Source: Seiridium cupressi
Lineage: Eukaryota; Ascomycota; Sordariomycetes; Amphisphaeriales; Sporocadaceae
DNA length: 64,000 bases
Assembly: GCA_036674765.1 (NCBI GenBank)
Contig: JARVKI010000019.1
Location: forward strand, 1 to 64,000
Direction: 5' to 3'
Shown here piece by piece: positions 11,538 through 23,413 of this stretch. Position 1 is the first letter of the stretch, and the number at the start of each line of letters is the position of its first letter. The notes beneath the pieces are model-generated. The model was not told where the DNA came from. It ran no database searches and saw nothing but the letters and a program-made list of their open reading frames with translations. The position numbers and the translations under genes were made by a program.

Positions 11538-11754
11538 GTAAGTATCACGCTCCACAGGCAAATTATCAGCACCTCTTGACCAGGACCCTCGTGTCCGTTT
11601 GACGAACCAGGCAAGGCCCGACCACCTCACGACAGGCTATAGCCATATCGGCACCCCACCGGTAAGGCCTACTGCAACATCTGTGGACTACTGCAATTGG
11701 CTGGCATGTCACTCGATACTGTTGAATGAGTAGGGCACTAATGTTTAATTGTAG
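11538..11754 (+). promoter_or_regulatory. probable 5'-UTR intron of the C2H2 factor gene
   Basis: A strong donor (GC/GTAAGTATC) at 11538 and a strong acceptor (TTTAATTGTAG) ending at 11754 bracket 217 bp. The acceptor sits 6 bases before the ATG at 11761. Splicing would place the start codon just after the junction. This is inferred from splice consensus only. Confidence 0.45.
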
Positions 11755-11760
11755 GGCAGG

Positions 11761-12522
11761 ATGGCGTACTCCCAGGATCTTGGCCAAGAGATGGAACAAG
11801 AGGACACGATCATGGACGAGTTCAGCAATTTCGATCCACTACTCTTATGGCTGGATGCACAGAATCGCCTTCCGCAAGCAGATCAAATGGACTGTGGCAT
11901 TAACAGCACCGACTACCAGCAGCAGCAGCAGCAGCCGCCGCAGGCACCAATGTCGCCCCAGACTTTCCAACAATCAGCACCACCAGAAGGTTATGATATG
12001 GGCCTAAAGAGATCACCTCAGAGTGCTAGCAACGTTCTCGAGGGTGGATATGGCGGCAGTCAACCTGTGGCAGCAGGATTTCAGCAGCAAGGTGCCTCGC
12101 ATGTAGAGTTGGGATATCACCAATCTGGACTGTTATCCCCACAATCAATCATACGCGACCAGTACGAAGGGATGTGTGTGCCAGGGCCAGATGATGGCGT
12201 CAATCGAGGTATACCACAGCAATTCTACGGATTGTTGCAGAACCCCGCGGCCTATTCCCCAAGGTTGTTGCCTTCAGCCGCCGAAGGTGCCCAGATGGGA
12301 GCAGCTCAGCGTGAGTCATCCTGCCTGATCGAAGGCTTCTGACTCCGCCACCAGGCCTACAGCATGGCCATGGCTGGCGTCTGGAGGTTCCAGATGTGCT
12401 AAAATATATATAATCAGGTCTGCCTCCAGGAGTGGCCACGGATACAGAAGCAGCTCAGCGAACAGCCTGGGCTTATGCATTTGATGTAGTGCCCGCCGAC
12501 CCTGGTAAGTACAGTACCTGCA

Positions 12523-12558
<36 letters not shown>

Positions 12559-14310
12559 CCCTTTTTTTGCCTCTTATCATCACGCGGCGAGCTGTCTTCG
12601 GAGATGACGACGGCCGAAGAGTCATACGGCTTTAGACGCTGGGGGGCGCATTTGGAATGTTGGTGCCTGCCAGATCTGCTGGCATCCGTCCGAGTACTTA
12701 TTGAGCATGATGCGCCACTCTGCGCGGACTCTAAATTTGGATCTCTCAAGTGGCTTAGCGTCCGACCCCACCTGCATGCAAGGCTATTTTGCAGCTATAT
12801 CGCACATGACAAATTGAGGTCGCCTGTGGCTCAGCTGTCCGTTGGCCTGCGATTCTGCCTTTACTCCCACCCTGCCTCCAGCTCTTCGCCTCGTTTTGCG
12901 CCTTAATTCTCAGGCCGCTGACCTCTGCCTTCTTGTGTTATAGACGATACCAACGTACTCGAGCATCTCATAGCAATCAACGACAAGCTTGGTCGTAAGC
13001 GCTTAGCTGACTACCGGTTCGCGTGGACCACGTCCCCTGCCTTCGGCAACCAGTCCGTCCGTCGCTACATCTTGCCCGAGCGACTGCGACAAGACGATCG
13101 AACCCGCTTGCTGTTTATGCAAGTGTTCAACGGCAACCGCCCTTATAATCTGAAGCTGCCGGGCTATGAGTTCAAAATGGTGCAGGTCTTTGAGCCGCGA
13201 CAGTTCCACACCCCGAATGATGACTACCAAGCCATCGCTGGGCTAGGCGAGGACGATGGCGTCGATGGCCTTCCACGATTCGGCGACCACGACATCACCG
13301 ACTTGGCCGCATACAACCCTCCTGCCGCGCCGCCTTTCCCATCGCCAGAACCGCATCACGACATCGACCTTACCTCGTTGCCGGCCATTCCGGAGCAGGC
13401 TGCCACCCTGCCTACCCCGAAAGACGACGCCGACATCCACGCCGCTCAACGTAGCAAACCTATCCCCAAGCCGGAACGGCAAGTCAGAAAGAATGCACAT
13501 GGGAAATACGAATGTACCTGGACGGGCTGCACCGAGGATGTGAAACAGTTCAACAGGAAATGCGAGTGGAAGTAAGTTTACAGTTTCCCTGTCTGAGTCG
13601 CCGAAAGAGTTCAAGTACTAATCAGAGAATGTAGCAAACACATGGACAAACATGAGCGTCCATACAAGTGTCTGGCCGAGGGGTGTGAGAAGCTCGCCGG
13701 CTTCACTTATAGTGGGGGTCTTCTCCGGCACGAGCGCGAGGTGCATGACAAGCATGGAGGCCCACGGAACCCGCTCAACTGCCCTCATGTGAACTGTAAG
13801 AGACATGCTGGCAAGGGATTCTCGCGTCTGGAAAACCTTAACGAGCACCTTCGACGCGTTCATACCAACCCAATTCCTGGCGCATCTGGCGACGAGGCCG
13901 GTGAAGATGGTGATAGCGTCGCTGCTTCCGAATCCGGTCAGATGCTTCCACAGCAAATTCAATACCAGCCTCAACAACCTCAACCTCAGCCTCAGCCCCA
14001 GCCTCAGATTACTCCCGTCGTTCCCCAAAAGAGGCCCCATGAGGAAGACGAGACGGATCTCCGGTCAGAGGTCAAGCGACTACGCAAGTCAGAAGAGGAT
14101 CTCTTTCAGGCCAACGCCGACCTCATACGCCAACTTGAAGCCCAGAAACATCAGGCGGAGGTGGATGCTGCAAACCAGAAGCAAGAACTTGAGGCTCAGA
14201 AGCGCCAAATCATGGCCATGATGGCCGATATGACGAATATGCGACAACAACTGGGACCGTCTGAGCAGCAACATCAATCTTCACCTCTCCTCGACGACGC
14301 CTTCCCTTAG
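11761..14310 (+). CDS. C2H2 zinc-finger transcription factor
   Basis: Nuclear DNA-binding regulator of 646 aa. Exons are 11761-12310, 12418-12504, 12944-13571 and 13635-14310; introns are 107, 439 and 63 bp. The N-terminus is Q/P-rich (residues about 50-165, with a polyQ stretch), typical of an activation region. Residues about 213-265 (ending near RRYILPERL) form a conserved-looking block. Three C2H2 fingers follow: C403/C408/H424/H428, C434/C439/H454/H459 and C471/C476/H493/H498. The exon 3-4 junction falls inside finger 1 (KCEW/NKHMDKHERPYKC), which fixes the splice. A PQ repeat follows (about 515-530), then a basic patch and a coiled coil (about 545-625) suited to dimerisation. The second intron is unusually long for this window and begins with a T/C-rich tract. 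Target genes unknown. Confidence 0.88.
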
Positions 14311-16514
14311 TACTAGGAGGTGATCGTTGCGCCCCTGATTTTGATTTTCTTCTAGTCCCCTTTTTCCTTTGGTCACTGATGAAGATACCCCACTCGCGAT
14401 TCTGGATTTTCACTACTCGCACGATACGACATGCATAGAGTGGCGTTGCTGGTATGGATTGATTTTTATTTTGAGATTGAGTTTGCCCCTCTCTCTACAC
14501 GGATATGGCGCATGGAACTCTAGGATACAAGGCATGGTGGCTGATGAGGCCAAATCCCGGACAGTAACATGCGGCGTGGCTCAGTCGCCGAAGATGATTA
14601 TGCTACTTCTTTTGAGCGAATCTGTGTCAGATATGCAAAGCGCTCAAGTATAGCAACTGATAGAGGACATACTCGCTCTCGGCGTATACAGCTTTTGTGC
14701 AGGTATCACAAGACAATGCCTAGAAATGGATTGCAGGACTCGACTATATTGTCAACGTGCACAAAGATATTTTCCGTCTGAACTCATCACCTGAATAATC
14801 CTAAACGAGGCAGTCGGCATTCGAAAATGACACCTGTCGCTAGGCGACTGCTGCTTTCGGTTTTATGTCCAGCAGTATTACCTGGAGCTAGCAGGTGAGC
14901 TTTCCCTTCGTGTGCACCACAGCCGGCGCGCAACATTTGAACGGCCCAATTGTCTTGATTTGTTCTGCTTGGTTCAAACACAAAGCGTGTTAGAGCTGGC
15001 ACTGGGTCAACGTCTTGGCCATCCTGCTGGGGCAAACTGCTTCGGCTGCCGCTGATGTTGGCGGTCAGATCGATCTCCCTTGCGCCCAGGTGGATGCAAT
15101 GTGATTTTCTCGCTTGAGTAGCTGTCCTGGGCTATGATAGCACACAACCTGACAACGGCTAGATCCGCGTGATGCAAGAGGTGAGTTGGCGGCCATATCA
15201 AGCAGGTTCAGAAACAGACGATGGAGTCTACGGCGCAGGACAATTTTGATTTGACAAAACGATCACACTTGTATAGCCAATATAGTACAGATGTTGATTG
15301 TGGCAGTTCTTCTTTCGGCGTCTCCAGGATAAATTGTCTTGATGTACTGTGCTGCATGAATTTGGCTTTAGGATATTAACCGTGTCTTCTGTCTGGCAAT
15401 ATACAAATTTACTTGCCTTGTCTTCTTTCATTTATCGTTGGAAGGCATTCGCTGAAGGAAAAATGAGCTTCATTTGACAATATTTGAAAAGATTGAAACA
15501 CGTCATACTAACAAAGCTGGAGTGTTTCTTACATCCTAGTTCTAGTTAGGAATTGTAGATTAGCCATTGTATCCGTTCTCCAATATGGAACTAATAGAAG
15601 TTGATCTGTATTGAGTAAATAAGGACCGCACGTCGCCAGCGATAAATAGAAGTACATTTCACCCACAAGCGAATTGAATTTATCAAAAATTTGAGCCATC
15701 ATGACCCAGGCACACTGGTCGTGTTTGGCCGTCGACACTATGGTGGCAGGCAGTTCGCGATGAAGACAGTTAAGACAGACCAGGAAGTATGGGAAGCTAA
15801 AGCATGATCTCTAAATCCCAGGAGTCGGTGCCCTTGGAGCCGATATATCTAATGCCTTTGTGCAAATACTGGCCGAGGTACGGGCTTTGAGGTTGGTCGG
15901 ATTGTATCGCCGACCTGTTCAATATCCGAGGTGATCTGCTCCACTTACAGGCCGTCTATATATGATGATGGAGTCCCAAGAGGGTGGGTGTTCCTCGTCG
16001 AAAAAGTTCCATCATATACTATATACTAACTTCTCGGTTAGCTGGAAGCTATATTTCTACGGAACAAGTATACAGTTACACAAAGATTTTCAACACTCAG
16101 ACACCCTGGTAATCTCAACCCAACATTTCAGGTAGTATAATAGTCATGCTTAGATCATACTCAGACTCTGAGGGGCAATCTCCTGACGGTCCCTGTTTTC
16201 TTGCGAAAGCGCTGTTGCGACGCAAGCCCAAATAAGGGCATGACATACTTCGCCTAGTCATACATTCTGCTCAAAGAATTAGACGTTTTGAATCAATGAC
16301 TGGCTAATCGCTAACAGTTTCTCATGCAAATGTGATTGATTCACTTTCATTTTATAGGCCCAACCAACAGAGTAGGTGCCAACTCACGTATCATTCCTTT
16401 ATTCTTCTATTCACAGCCGACTCCATATATACTACCAACCGCGATGTGAATCAAAGACGTCACACTAGCTTCTTCCATATAAAATAACTTCACACTCTTC
16501 CACAATCTGGGCTC
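14311..16514. other. intergenic, no gene seen
   Basis: About 2.2 kb between two + strand genes. The small open frames (14369-14653, 14787-15201 and others) overlap on both strands and carry no domain. The last 150 bases before 16515 are A/C/T-rich and look like a fungal promoter/leader. Confidence 0.45.
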
Positions 16515-16577
16515 ATGTATTCACACGATCGCCTGTGGTATACCTCACCAGGTCTGCTACACATTGTATCTCTCCAC

Positions 16578-17451
16578 ATGGCACAGAACACAGGTGACGA
16601 GCCCGCTGACCAGGCTATTCAGGGCCCGACGACTCTGGAGGTAAGCGACCCGGCAGCCCTAGAACCAGTCTTCCTGGTTTCTCCACCTCGAACGACCGGG
16701 GCGGGGGCGTGCCAACAGTTTGTCGTGTCTTTCTCGATTCCGATCAAAACGATTAGAGCCCAAGCCAAGGTCCCCGAAGATGCGGTAGTCTCCGACTACA
16801 TCTGTGTTTTGGGTCTAGACCAAAATGCACTGGGAGCCGGTCTCTCCTTGCGCCACGACGACCTTTTCTGCCACGACCTCATAGACTTCCGCCCAGGCGG
16901 CAAGGTACTCGCGGTACGACCATGCGTCCCTCCCATGCAGGAAGATGGAGCGGATGCACAAAATGATGACCGTCTCTACTATCACTTTCACAACGTGGCA
17001 ATAGAGGTCGATCAAGTAGCGGCGGCTGAAGGGGAGAGGAGGTCCCGAGAAATTACCCTGTTATTTGAGGTTCACGCGTATGGCCCGGGATGTCAGAAAG
17101 AGGACTGCAAGACCCGCAGGCGTCACGAAGATGAGTGCGAATCACCAAAGCTGCTTGGATATATGTTCGTACCGGAGGTTTGTGTCACGTACAACCCCGA
17201 CAAGGAAGACACAGAGGCATTGACTGGTAAGTGCAAAATCAGGTTTGAAATGTCTCGAGGCTGACTGGCTCGGCATAGAGTATCAACGACAGCTCGATGC
17301 GGCAGTTGGCTTTAGACAGGCCATACACATAGAATCTGAAAGGGTGGGGAGAAGGTATGCGGTACGGGGCGAAAAGAAACGTCTAAAACAGTTCGATGCC
17401 ATATCCAATAAGAGCATCTGGGCGAGGATTCGTGATAGGGTGAGGCGCTGA
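16578..17451 (+). CDS. unassigned fungal protein
   Basis: I do not recognise the family. Exons are 16578-17226 and 17279-17451, with a 52 bp intron (GTAAGT...GCATAG) joining ...DTEALT to EYQRQLDAAVGFRQA; the product is 273 aa. The frame is also open from an ATG at 16515 (294 aa). I prefer 16578 because its context (CACATGG) is stronger. The acidic N-terminus is followed by a beta-rich stretch (about 60-230) with HFHNVAIEV and EITLLFEVHAYGPGCQKEDC. The C-terminus is strongly basic (KKRLKQF...RIRDRVRR). No signal peptide or membrane segment; soluble and probably intracellular. Splice and length consistency make it a real gene. Confidence 0.7.
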
Positions 17452-18178
17452 ACTTGTATGCTACCGAGGATCAATCGATACCTATCCCATGAAAATCCAT
17501 TATATCCTATGGGCGACTCCTGTCTGCTGTTCTTAATTAAGATGTGATGGCATCTATGGATGTTTTAGTGGTAGAATAATCAAAAGTTCCACTTCTCCAG
17601 TTCTGCCAAAATAACATCGTAATGCACCGTACCGCATGTTATAGTCAATCAATCCATCCATAAATCACCCATAGGGCTCACCAGATGATGAACATTTTTT
17701 ATGAAATGAACGACGGAAATATTACAAGGCACTCCGAATAGGCCCAAGGACAAGCCCCAATACGGTAGACAGACATTCGACACTACATGGAAAGGTTTTC
17801 TAGAAGAGCCGCATGGGAAAAGATGAGATTATACGCACAAGAATAACATTACAGGTTATCTGCTCGGGTTTGACTCTGATGTGTCATTATTGAAATTACA
17901 TATGGTAAGACATGTACTGTCTATCTAGGCATGTCGCCAATTTTCCTCGAGGCCTCCCTTATCCAGAAAATGCTCATACCCCGGAGCTCTCCCATATGCA
18001 ATCTCCAGATAAACAAATGAACTGCGGCTTGTGAGCCATACGGGTATCGTCTCCCAACCTATAAACTCCCCCTAATAAATCTGAGAGCGCCGTCCAATGC
18101 TATTGCAAGTGATTAAAAAAATGATAAAAGAGAACGCCATATGTGCATGGGTTGGCGTGTGATATTATACTATTGGTC
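17452..18178. other. convergent intergenic region
   Basis: 3' flanks of the gene ending at 17451 and of the coiled-coil gene ending at 18179. AT-rich, with no gene or repeat seen. Confidence 0.5.
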
Positions 18179-20749
18179 TTATTCGGTCAGACCTTCTCTC
18201 AATGCATCATGATCCACTTGATCCGGCATCACTTTGCCTGGATCTCGCTTCTGGCGCGAAGCCAGGTATTCATGGAATCCGGGTATGGTGCCAGCTTGGT
18301 TGATGCCAGGCGACCTTCCGTAGTCTTGGTAGTACTGCCTCTCCCGAGGCTTGACAGGTGTGCTTGCACCAGCGCTGTCACCTTTCCAAGGACGCCAGCC
18401 AACCCACGAGCTCAACTTGGAGGAGCCCGATGGCGAAGGACCTGACACAGTCCGTAGACTTTCTATCGGCGACGAACTGTAGCTCTCTCGTAGTATGAGA
18501 CTACTCCTTTTTGCGGGAACTCGGGATAAAATGGGTTGTGCTGTGACTGTACTATTGGCTGTGATGGAGGTTGCATTCGTTATATGTCGCAAGGTGAGCT
18601 GACTAGGCTTTGCCCTCAAGGTGTGAATATCAAGTCCTCCTGTTAGCGACAAGATGGATTCGTGCGATAAGGCCCTGCGAAGTCGCCGCGCAGGTCCACG
18701 ATCATCATCTGTATCACCAAAATAAACATCAAGATCGTCGCTTGCAGTGCCAGGTCCCTTCGAAGAAGTCTCGTCATCTGCGGCTGACTCATCCGTTATG
18801 ATGCCCAAGTCTGGCACCTCTTCAGCACCATCTCCCTCCTCAATGATGGTATGGGTATGGTTCGGTGAGTCCAGTGAAAAAGTAGTGGGATTCAGGAAGC
18901 TGCGTGCAGACATGTTCGACGGATGTTTTCTGTGCCCTCGCCAGATCGGAGACATGGGATCAATACTAGTGGTTGGCGAGGCAGGCCAAGAGTCCATGGA
19001 TCCAGGATCGAACAATGAATTACGTGGATTGGATTGTGGTGAACTGGGAGCTGAAGAGGGAGTAAACTCGGAGGGTTGCTCGGACATCACCGATAAGCGA
19101 TTGGTCATTAATGAATCTCGTGGTGTGCGAGTTGAAATAGTAGGTCGCCAGGTGGTGGTCGGGGGCGTTGAGGGTTGAGGCTGCTGGCGCATTGCCAGCG
19201 GTAAGATGACACCAGGACTCAGTACTTGTCGCTTCTTCCTCGGTTTCTTGACTTCCGGCTTTGGTGTAACGTGATAATGGTGGTGGATATGAAGCTCTTG
19301 CGAGACAGCCGGCGCAGATCTCTCAGGCGGGTCCTTTGAATCCAGCTCGGCCCTTAAGGTTGGTGTAGTGCTCGCGTCCCCATCTCCCAGCGGTTGGTGA
19401 TGCATGAGTTGTTCCCGTAGCGCTTGGATTTCGTCGTTCGAATTCATCAGCATCTCTCTCAACTCCATGATGCCTTGCTGTAGGTTCGTATTGTCCTGCA
19501 GCAGGTCGCGCACGAAATGCGACACAACATGGTTGCTGCCATGATTCAGTGTCTTCGCCGCAGCTGCACCCTTTAACCGACCAGCAGCAGTGTTCAGCTC
19601 CTTCTCGACCTCCCGTTGTTTCTCCATGCGCCCCATCACCTCGGCATGCCGCTCACATTCTTCTCTACTTTCTTGTTCCATCTTCTCAAGTTGCTCCTGT
19701 AAGTCAATTATACCTCTCTCGGCCCGTTGCCATCTTGCCATAGAGGACCGAGCCTCCTCATGTGACGATACGAGTGTGTTCTGTAATTGCTCTTGTTCTT
19801 GTTCGAGGAATGCGATTTGTCGCTCAAGCGATTCAGCCCTTGCTGTTTCTCCTTCCAAACGACGAATGATTCGTTGTGATGATAATAAGGTAGCTTCTAG
19901 AGATTTAATACGCCCTTCCGAGTCAGTAACTGTTGAGTTAAGAGACTCTAGCTGGTCTAGTAGGGCCCTGTTCTCCTCGATCGTCCTGGCGTTCGTGGTC
20001 TCGAGCTCCTTGTTGTCCATCTCTAGTCGCTCGATCCTACTTGTAAGCTCTATGCGATCTCGTTCCGCATCGGCCATGTACGCTTCGTGGCGGGCTAGTA
20101 GCGCCTGCAGAGCGAACGTTAGGGACTTGGACACACCCATGATGGGGGGAAGTGAATAAAGTTTGAGATGTTCCAGGCGTTCAGGAATGTGCAAAGCCTT
20201 GAAAGAAAGACTCGGATAAGTAGGGCTGGCAGGCACGGGGGCATTCCTTGTGCCATATATGGGGGTTGTCATGAACTAGTGCGAGTCATGGTGAATGTGG
20301 CTATAAGAATCTAAGGGAAGATGGACAGGCCAGGAAGTACAAGCACGGGCTGCGAAAGGAAGTCACAAACAGGGAATGGCAAACCGCATAGCTCTGGTCT
20401 GTGATGTGATGGCGGCCCCAAGGAAAGGGCGACCAAAACTGGAGACCATAAACCCCAAAGTGAGACAGGAGCTACAGCTGTTGCGCCATCTTCGAGGGGC
20501 CAGTATTGCTGAAGGAAACAGCGAACGTACCTGTCCCATTCGTGCTGCTGTGTGCACATCCTTTTCCACGCTATCGAGCACAGAGTTGCTGTGTCTCAAG
20601 AAGACACATTCGGCGGAGCCACAGCAGCATTTCAAGGGCGCAACCTCGTTGGAGGCAGATATAGCCAGGGCCGGCAGCAGGGCGCCCGCCTCCGTAGCTG
20701 CATCTTTGTCTGCAGCTACTTCGAGGGCAGATGCATGGGATTCAGCCAT
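18179..20749 (-). CDS. large coiled-coil protein with Cys-rich N-terminus
   Basis: Cytoplasmic or cytoskeletal coiled-coil protein of 714 aa. Exons are 20531-20749 and 18179-20104, separated by a 426 bp intron (GTACGT...CTGCAG). Exon 1 holds LKCCCGSAECVFLRHSNSVLDSVEKDVHTAARMGQ and joins ALLARHEAYMADAERDRIELTSRIERLEMDNKELE, a seam that reads as one continuous conserved block. The ATG at 20749 lies in GCCATGG. A frame open to 20272 would start inside the intron and lose the Cys motif. Heptad coiled coil spans about 75-310. The remainder is a disordered S/P-rich tail with acidic and basic clusters and an ELHIHHHYHVTPK motif. Similar Aspergillus proteins are, from memory, labelled myosin class II heavy chain-like, but no motor domain is present. 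Function unproven. Confidence 0.82.
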
Positions 20750-23413
20750 GGCGGGGGAGTAAGCGTGGTGCGCGACTACTCTGGATGTGTTTTGCGGTCC
20801 GAATGATCATGGCTCTCGCTGTGAACGAGCGACTATAAGCGCATAATAGAGCCCGACATTCGGGTGGGCGTGAGATATTGTTATTGACGGGGTGCCGATC
20901 GAGCACGTCGTTGTGTACTATCGCGAAGATGCATAGGCGGCGAACTTTCGAGGTTGTCCGTCGCCGTTAAGGTTTCTGCGCGCGTTTCTTCTGAGCTTCA
21001 GGGTCGCTGGTGTTTGGTGGAGTCTGGTCCAGATCGTGGAGCGAATCTCCAAGGGGTGGGGTCCGCCCTTGCTCAATGATGACTCTCCATTGTTTCTTTC
21101 TTCTTGTCTCCGGCAAAGTCAAAATGATTCACTCGTTTCGCGGGTAGGGCTGTCCGCCCACGACAGTTCGTGAGTCGCTTCGAAAAGGCAGAGGGTGATG
21201 TCGAACAGTGTGGCCGTGTGATTGAAAACGACAGGCGGAGGAAATTGGCTGTGACCTACCCGCCCTCGACGGTCAGCTGCGTCCGGACTGATATGGGAAT
21301 CCTGGTTCGCCGGTCGCATCCACAACAGCCAGCAAACCTCCTTCTTGGCGCGCCAACCGTTCGCGTTCGAGCGCCATCTAACGAATTTTCATGCAATTTG
21401 ACAGGACGAGGGGCACGCGCAAGGTCCCCAGGGTTCCTCCAAGTTCAGTATTATTGACTGGGGCTCTTGGGTATCCATGCGTTATGACGACAAAGTTTGG
21501 CTCTGCTGGTCGCTAATATGGCCAATAGACCATCACAGCCTATCGCCGCCCTCGGTCGCCCTACACCAGCCACTAGCAAACAACCCGGTCTCGCAGTTCC
21601 CTTTACTTTGTTTCACTAATCATGGACATCAATCATCCCTCCCTCTGATGACGGTAAAAAAGCAAGACATTTCCAGGCCGCAGAGTAGAGTGCATGCAGA
21701 TATACAAGGCCCCTCCAACGCGCTTGGCTTGCCTCTGCCGCTGTACCTGGATTGGTCTCAGGTACCCGTTCGCTAATGCAATCCAAGGAACCAAGCCACT
21801 ATCGCATTTCCGGAGATCACTCTCGGGTCTCTGGGAATGGGGCCTTTGTTGGGCTCCGACGCTTGTCAAGTCACTGGACAATCTGATTTTCATGTCGGAG
21901 CCATTTGTCCAATCAAGAAGCAAGTCTAATTTTCATTCCTTCTGTATGATTTGGCGACTTATTTGTTTCCCACATTTGGGGAGCCGTGGGAAGCTCTCCC
22001 CGGGAATTGACTCCCACGTAACACTGCCCATAATTCGGGACCATGAGGAATCAGTCGCTGCCATTGAGTGCTATCAAACAACCACTGATGCCTCTTAAAT
22101 ATATATACATGCACCTGGGTGTTAAGGATATGGTTGCGGTCAACCCTAGGTTATAGAATTACTAAAATGAAGACTGATAAGAGTATCTACACCACAGTCA
22201 ACATGGCAAGTGCTAGAAAGACACGAACAGATCAAGTGTTCGTAGTCACGGGATCACTGCGAAAGTCGGTATGGCTTGGGGCGATCCAATAATCAGAACC
22301 TTGAAGTTAATTGAGAAGGCAGACGTACTTGCTTTACTCGTGCCGTGCAAAGACTTGAATGGCGGATGTCTGACAGGCTCCACCTCCTGGTTTAGCCCCA
22401 ATCTAATGGAGCGGTACGCTCCCCTCGTGCAAGCGGCAGGCATCAGGACTTAGGTTATAGTCGTATGGTCATACGATCATTGGAGTATTGAAAGTTCGAA
22501 TCAAGACTGGAGAAATAGGGCTGCCTCTGTAATTACGCAAAGAGGGCATGTCATAAGGGGCTCAATGTTACTGAATGTAAGTAAACAAGCAGGTCACAAT
22601 ATAGTGAAATATATGCTGTGTTGTGTTTACATAGGCGAGTGTTCGGCACTGCGCAAACCTTATGTCCATAACTTGCCGCCCTCTATGCCTCCACTTACAC
22701 CAGATCTATATGTATCATAAAGCCATATAAAAGACCAGCTCAACAACCAATCACACATGGCACTCATTTCATCTTCGGGTCAGATTGATAACCAGCAAAC
22801 TTGAAACGCGCAGATTCAATTCCACAGATTGTATACTTAATGTCCATAAAATAGCCTGCAGTTTTACAGATTGCCATTGTTTGCGTATTATAGGCGCTAA
22901 TGCGTCCCTTACTTGAGAGAAACACTTATCATTTCCCCATCGAAAAGGTTTTGTGCCTTGCTCTGGGATTTCCATCGCCATATACGACTTATACAAGGCC
23001 AAAGAATCGACAAACCGTCTTGACTCAAAAAAGCTGGTGCATAGTCTAAGCACCTTCGTGGCTAGCTGTTTCGCAATCAAGAACGGATCCTAGTGACTAA
23101 TTGGATCCAAGTATGGATCCATTTGTGATAATTGTGGACGCAAATCATATAATGTGCATAGACGCAGATGTAGACACAGCTAAATATTCAGTCCTGCTTG
23201 AGTGACACGAATCCTTCGGCGAGGCTTCACACAAGATCGTAGGCTGGCTAAATTTGCATGAAGCACGCCCAACTGCATTCATTGCAGTGATTCGGACAGC
23301 TGCAATTAGCCGTGAAGCTCGACGTGTTCAACTTAGAATTGTAAGATTGCAATAATTTATTCGTAACTTTAGAGATTAATATTGGAAAATACAGCTTCTT
23401 GACTTTTCCAAGC
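20750..23413. other. intergenic, no firm gene
   Basis: 2.7 kb between two minus-strand genes. 20750-21470 is GC-rich promoter-like DNA for the coiled-coil gene. 22769-23080 on the minus strand is open for 103 codons but starts at TTG and has no domain I know. Two perfect 10-bp palindromes around GGATCC sit at 23101-23122. Confidence 0.45.

Noticed and set aside
18179..20272. Single-exon 697-aa frame starting at 20272
   Set aside because: The first 56 codons fall inside an intron. An upstream exon ending MGQ joins ALLARHEAYM and gives a better start and conserved motif.
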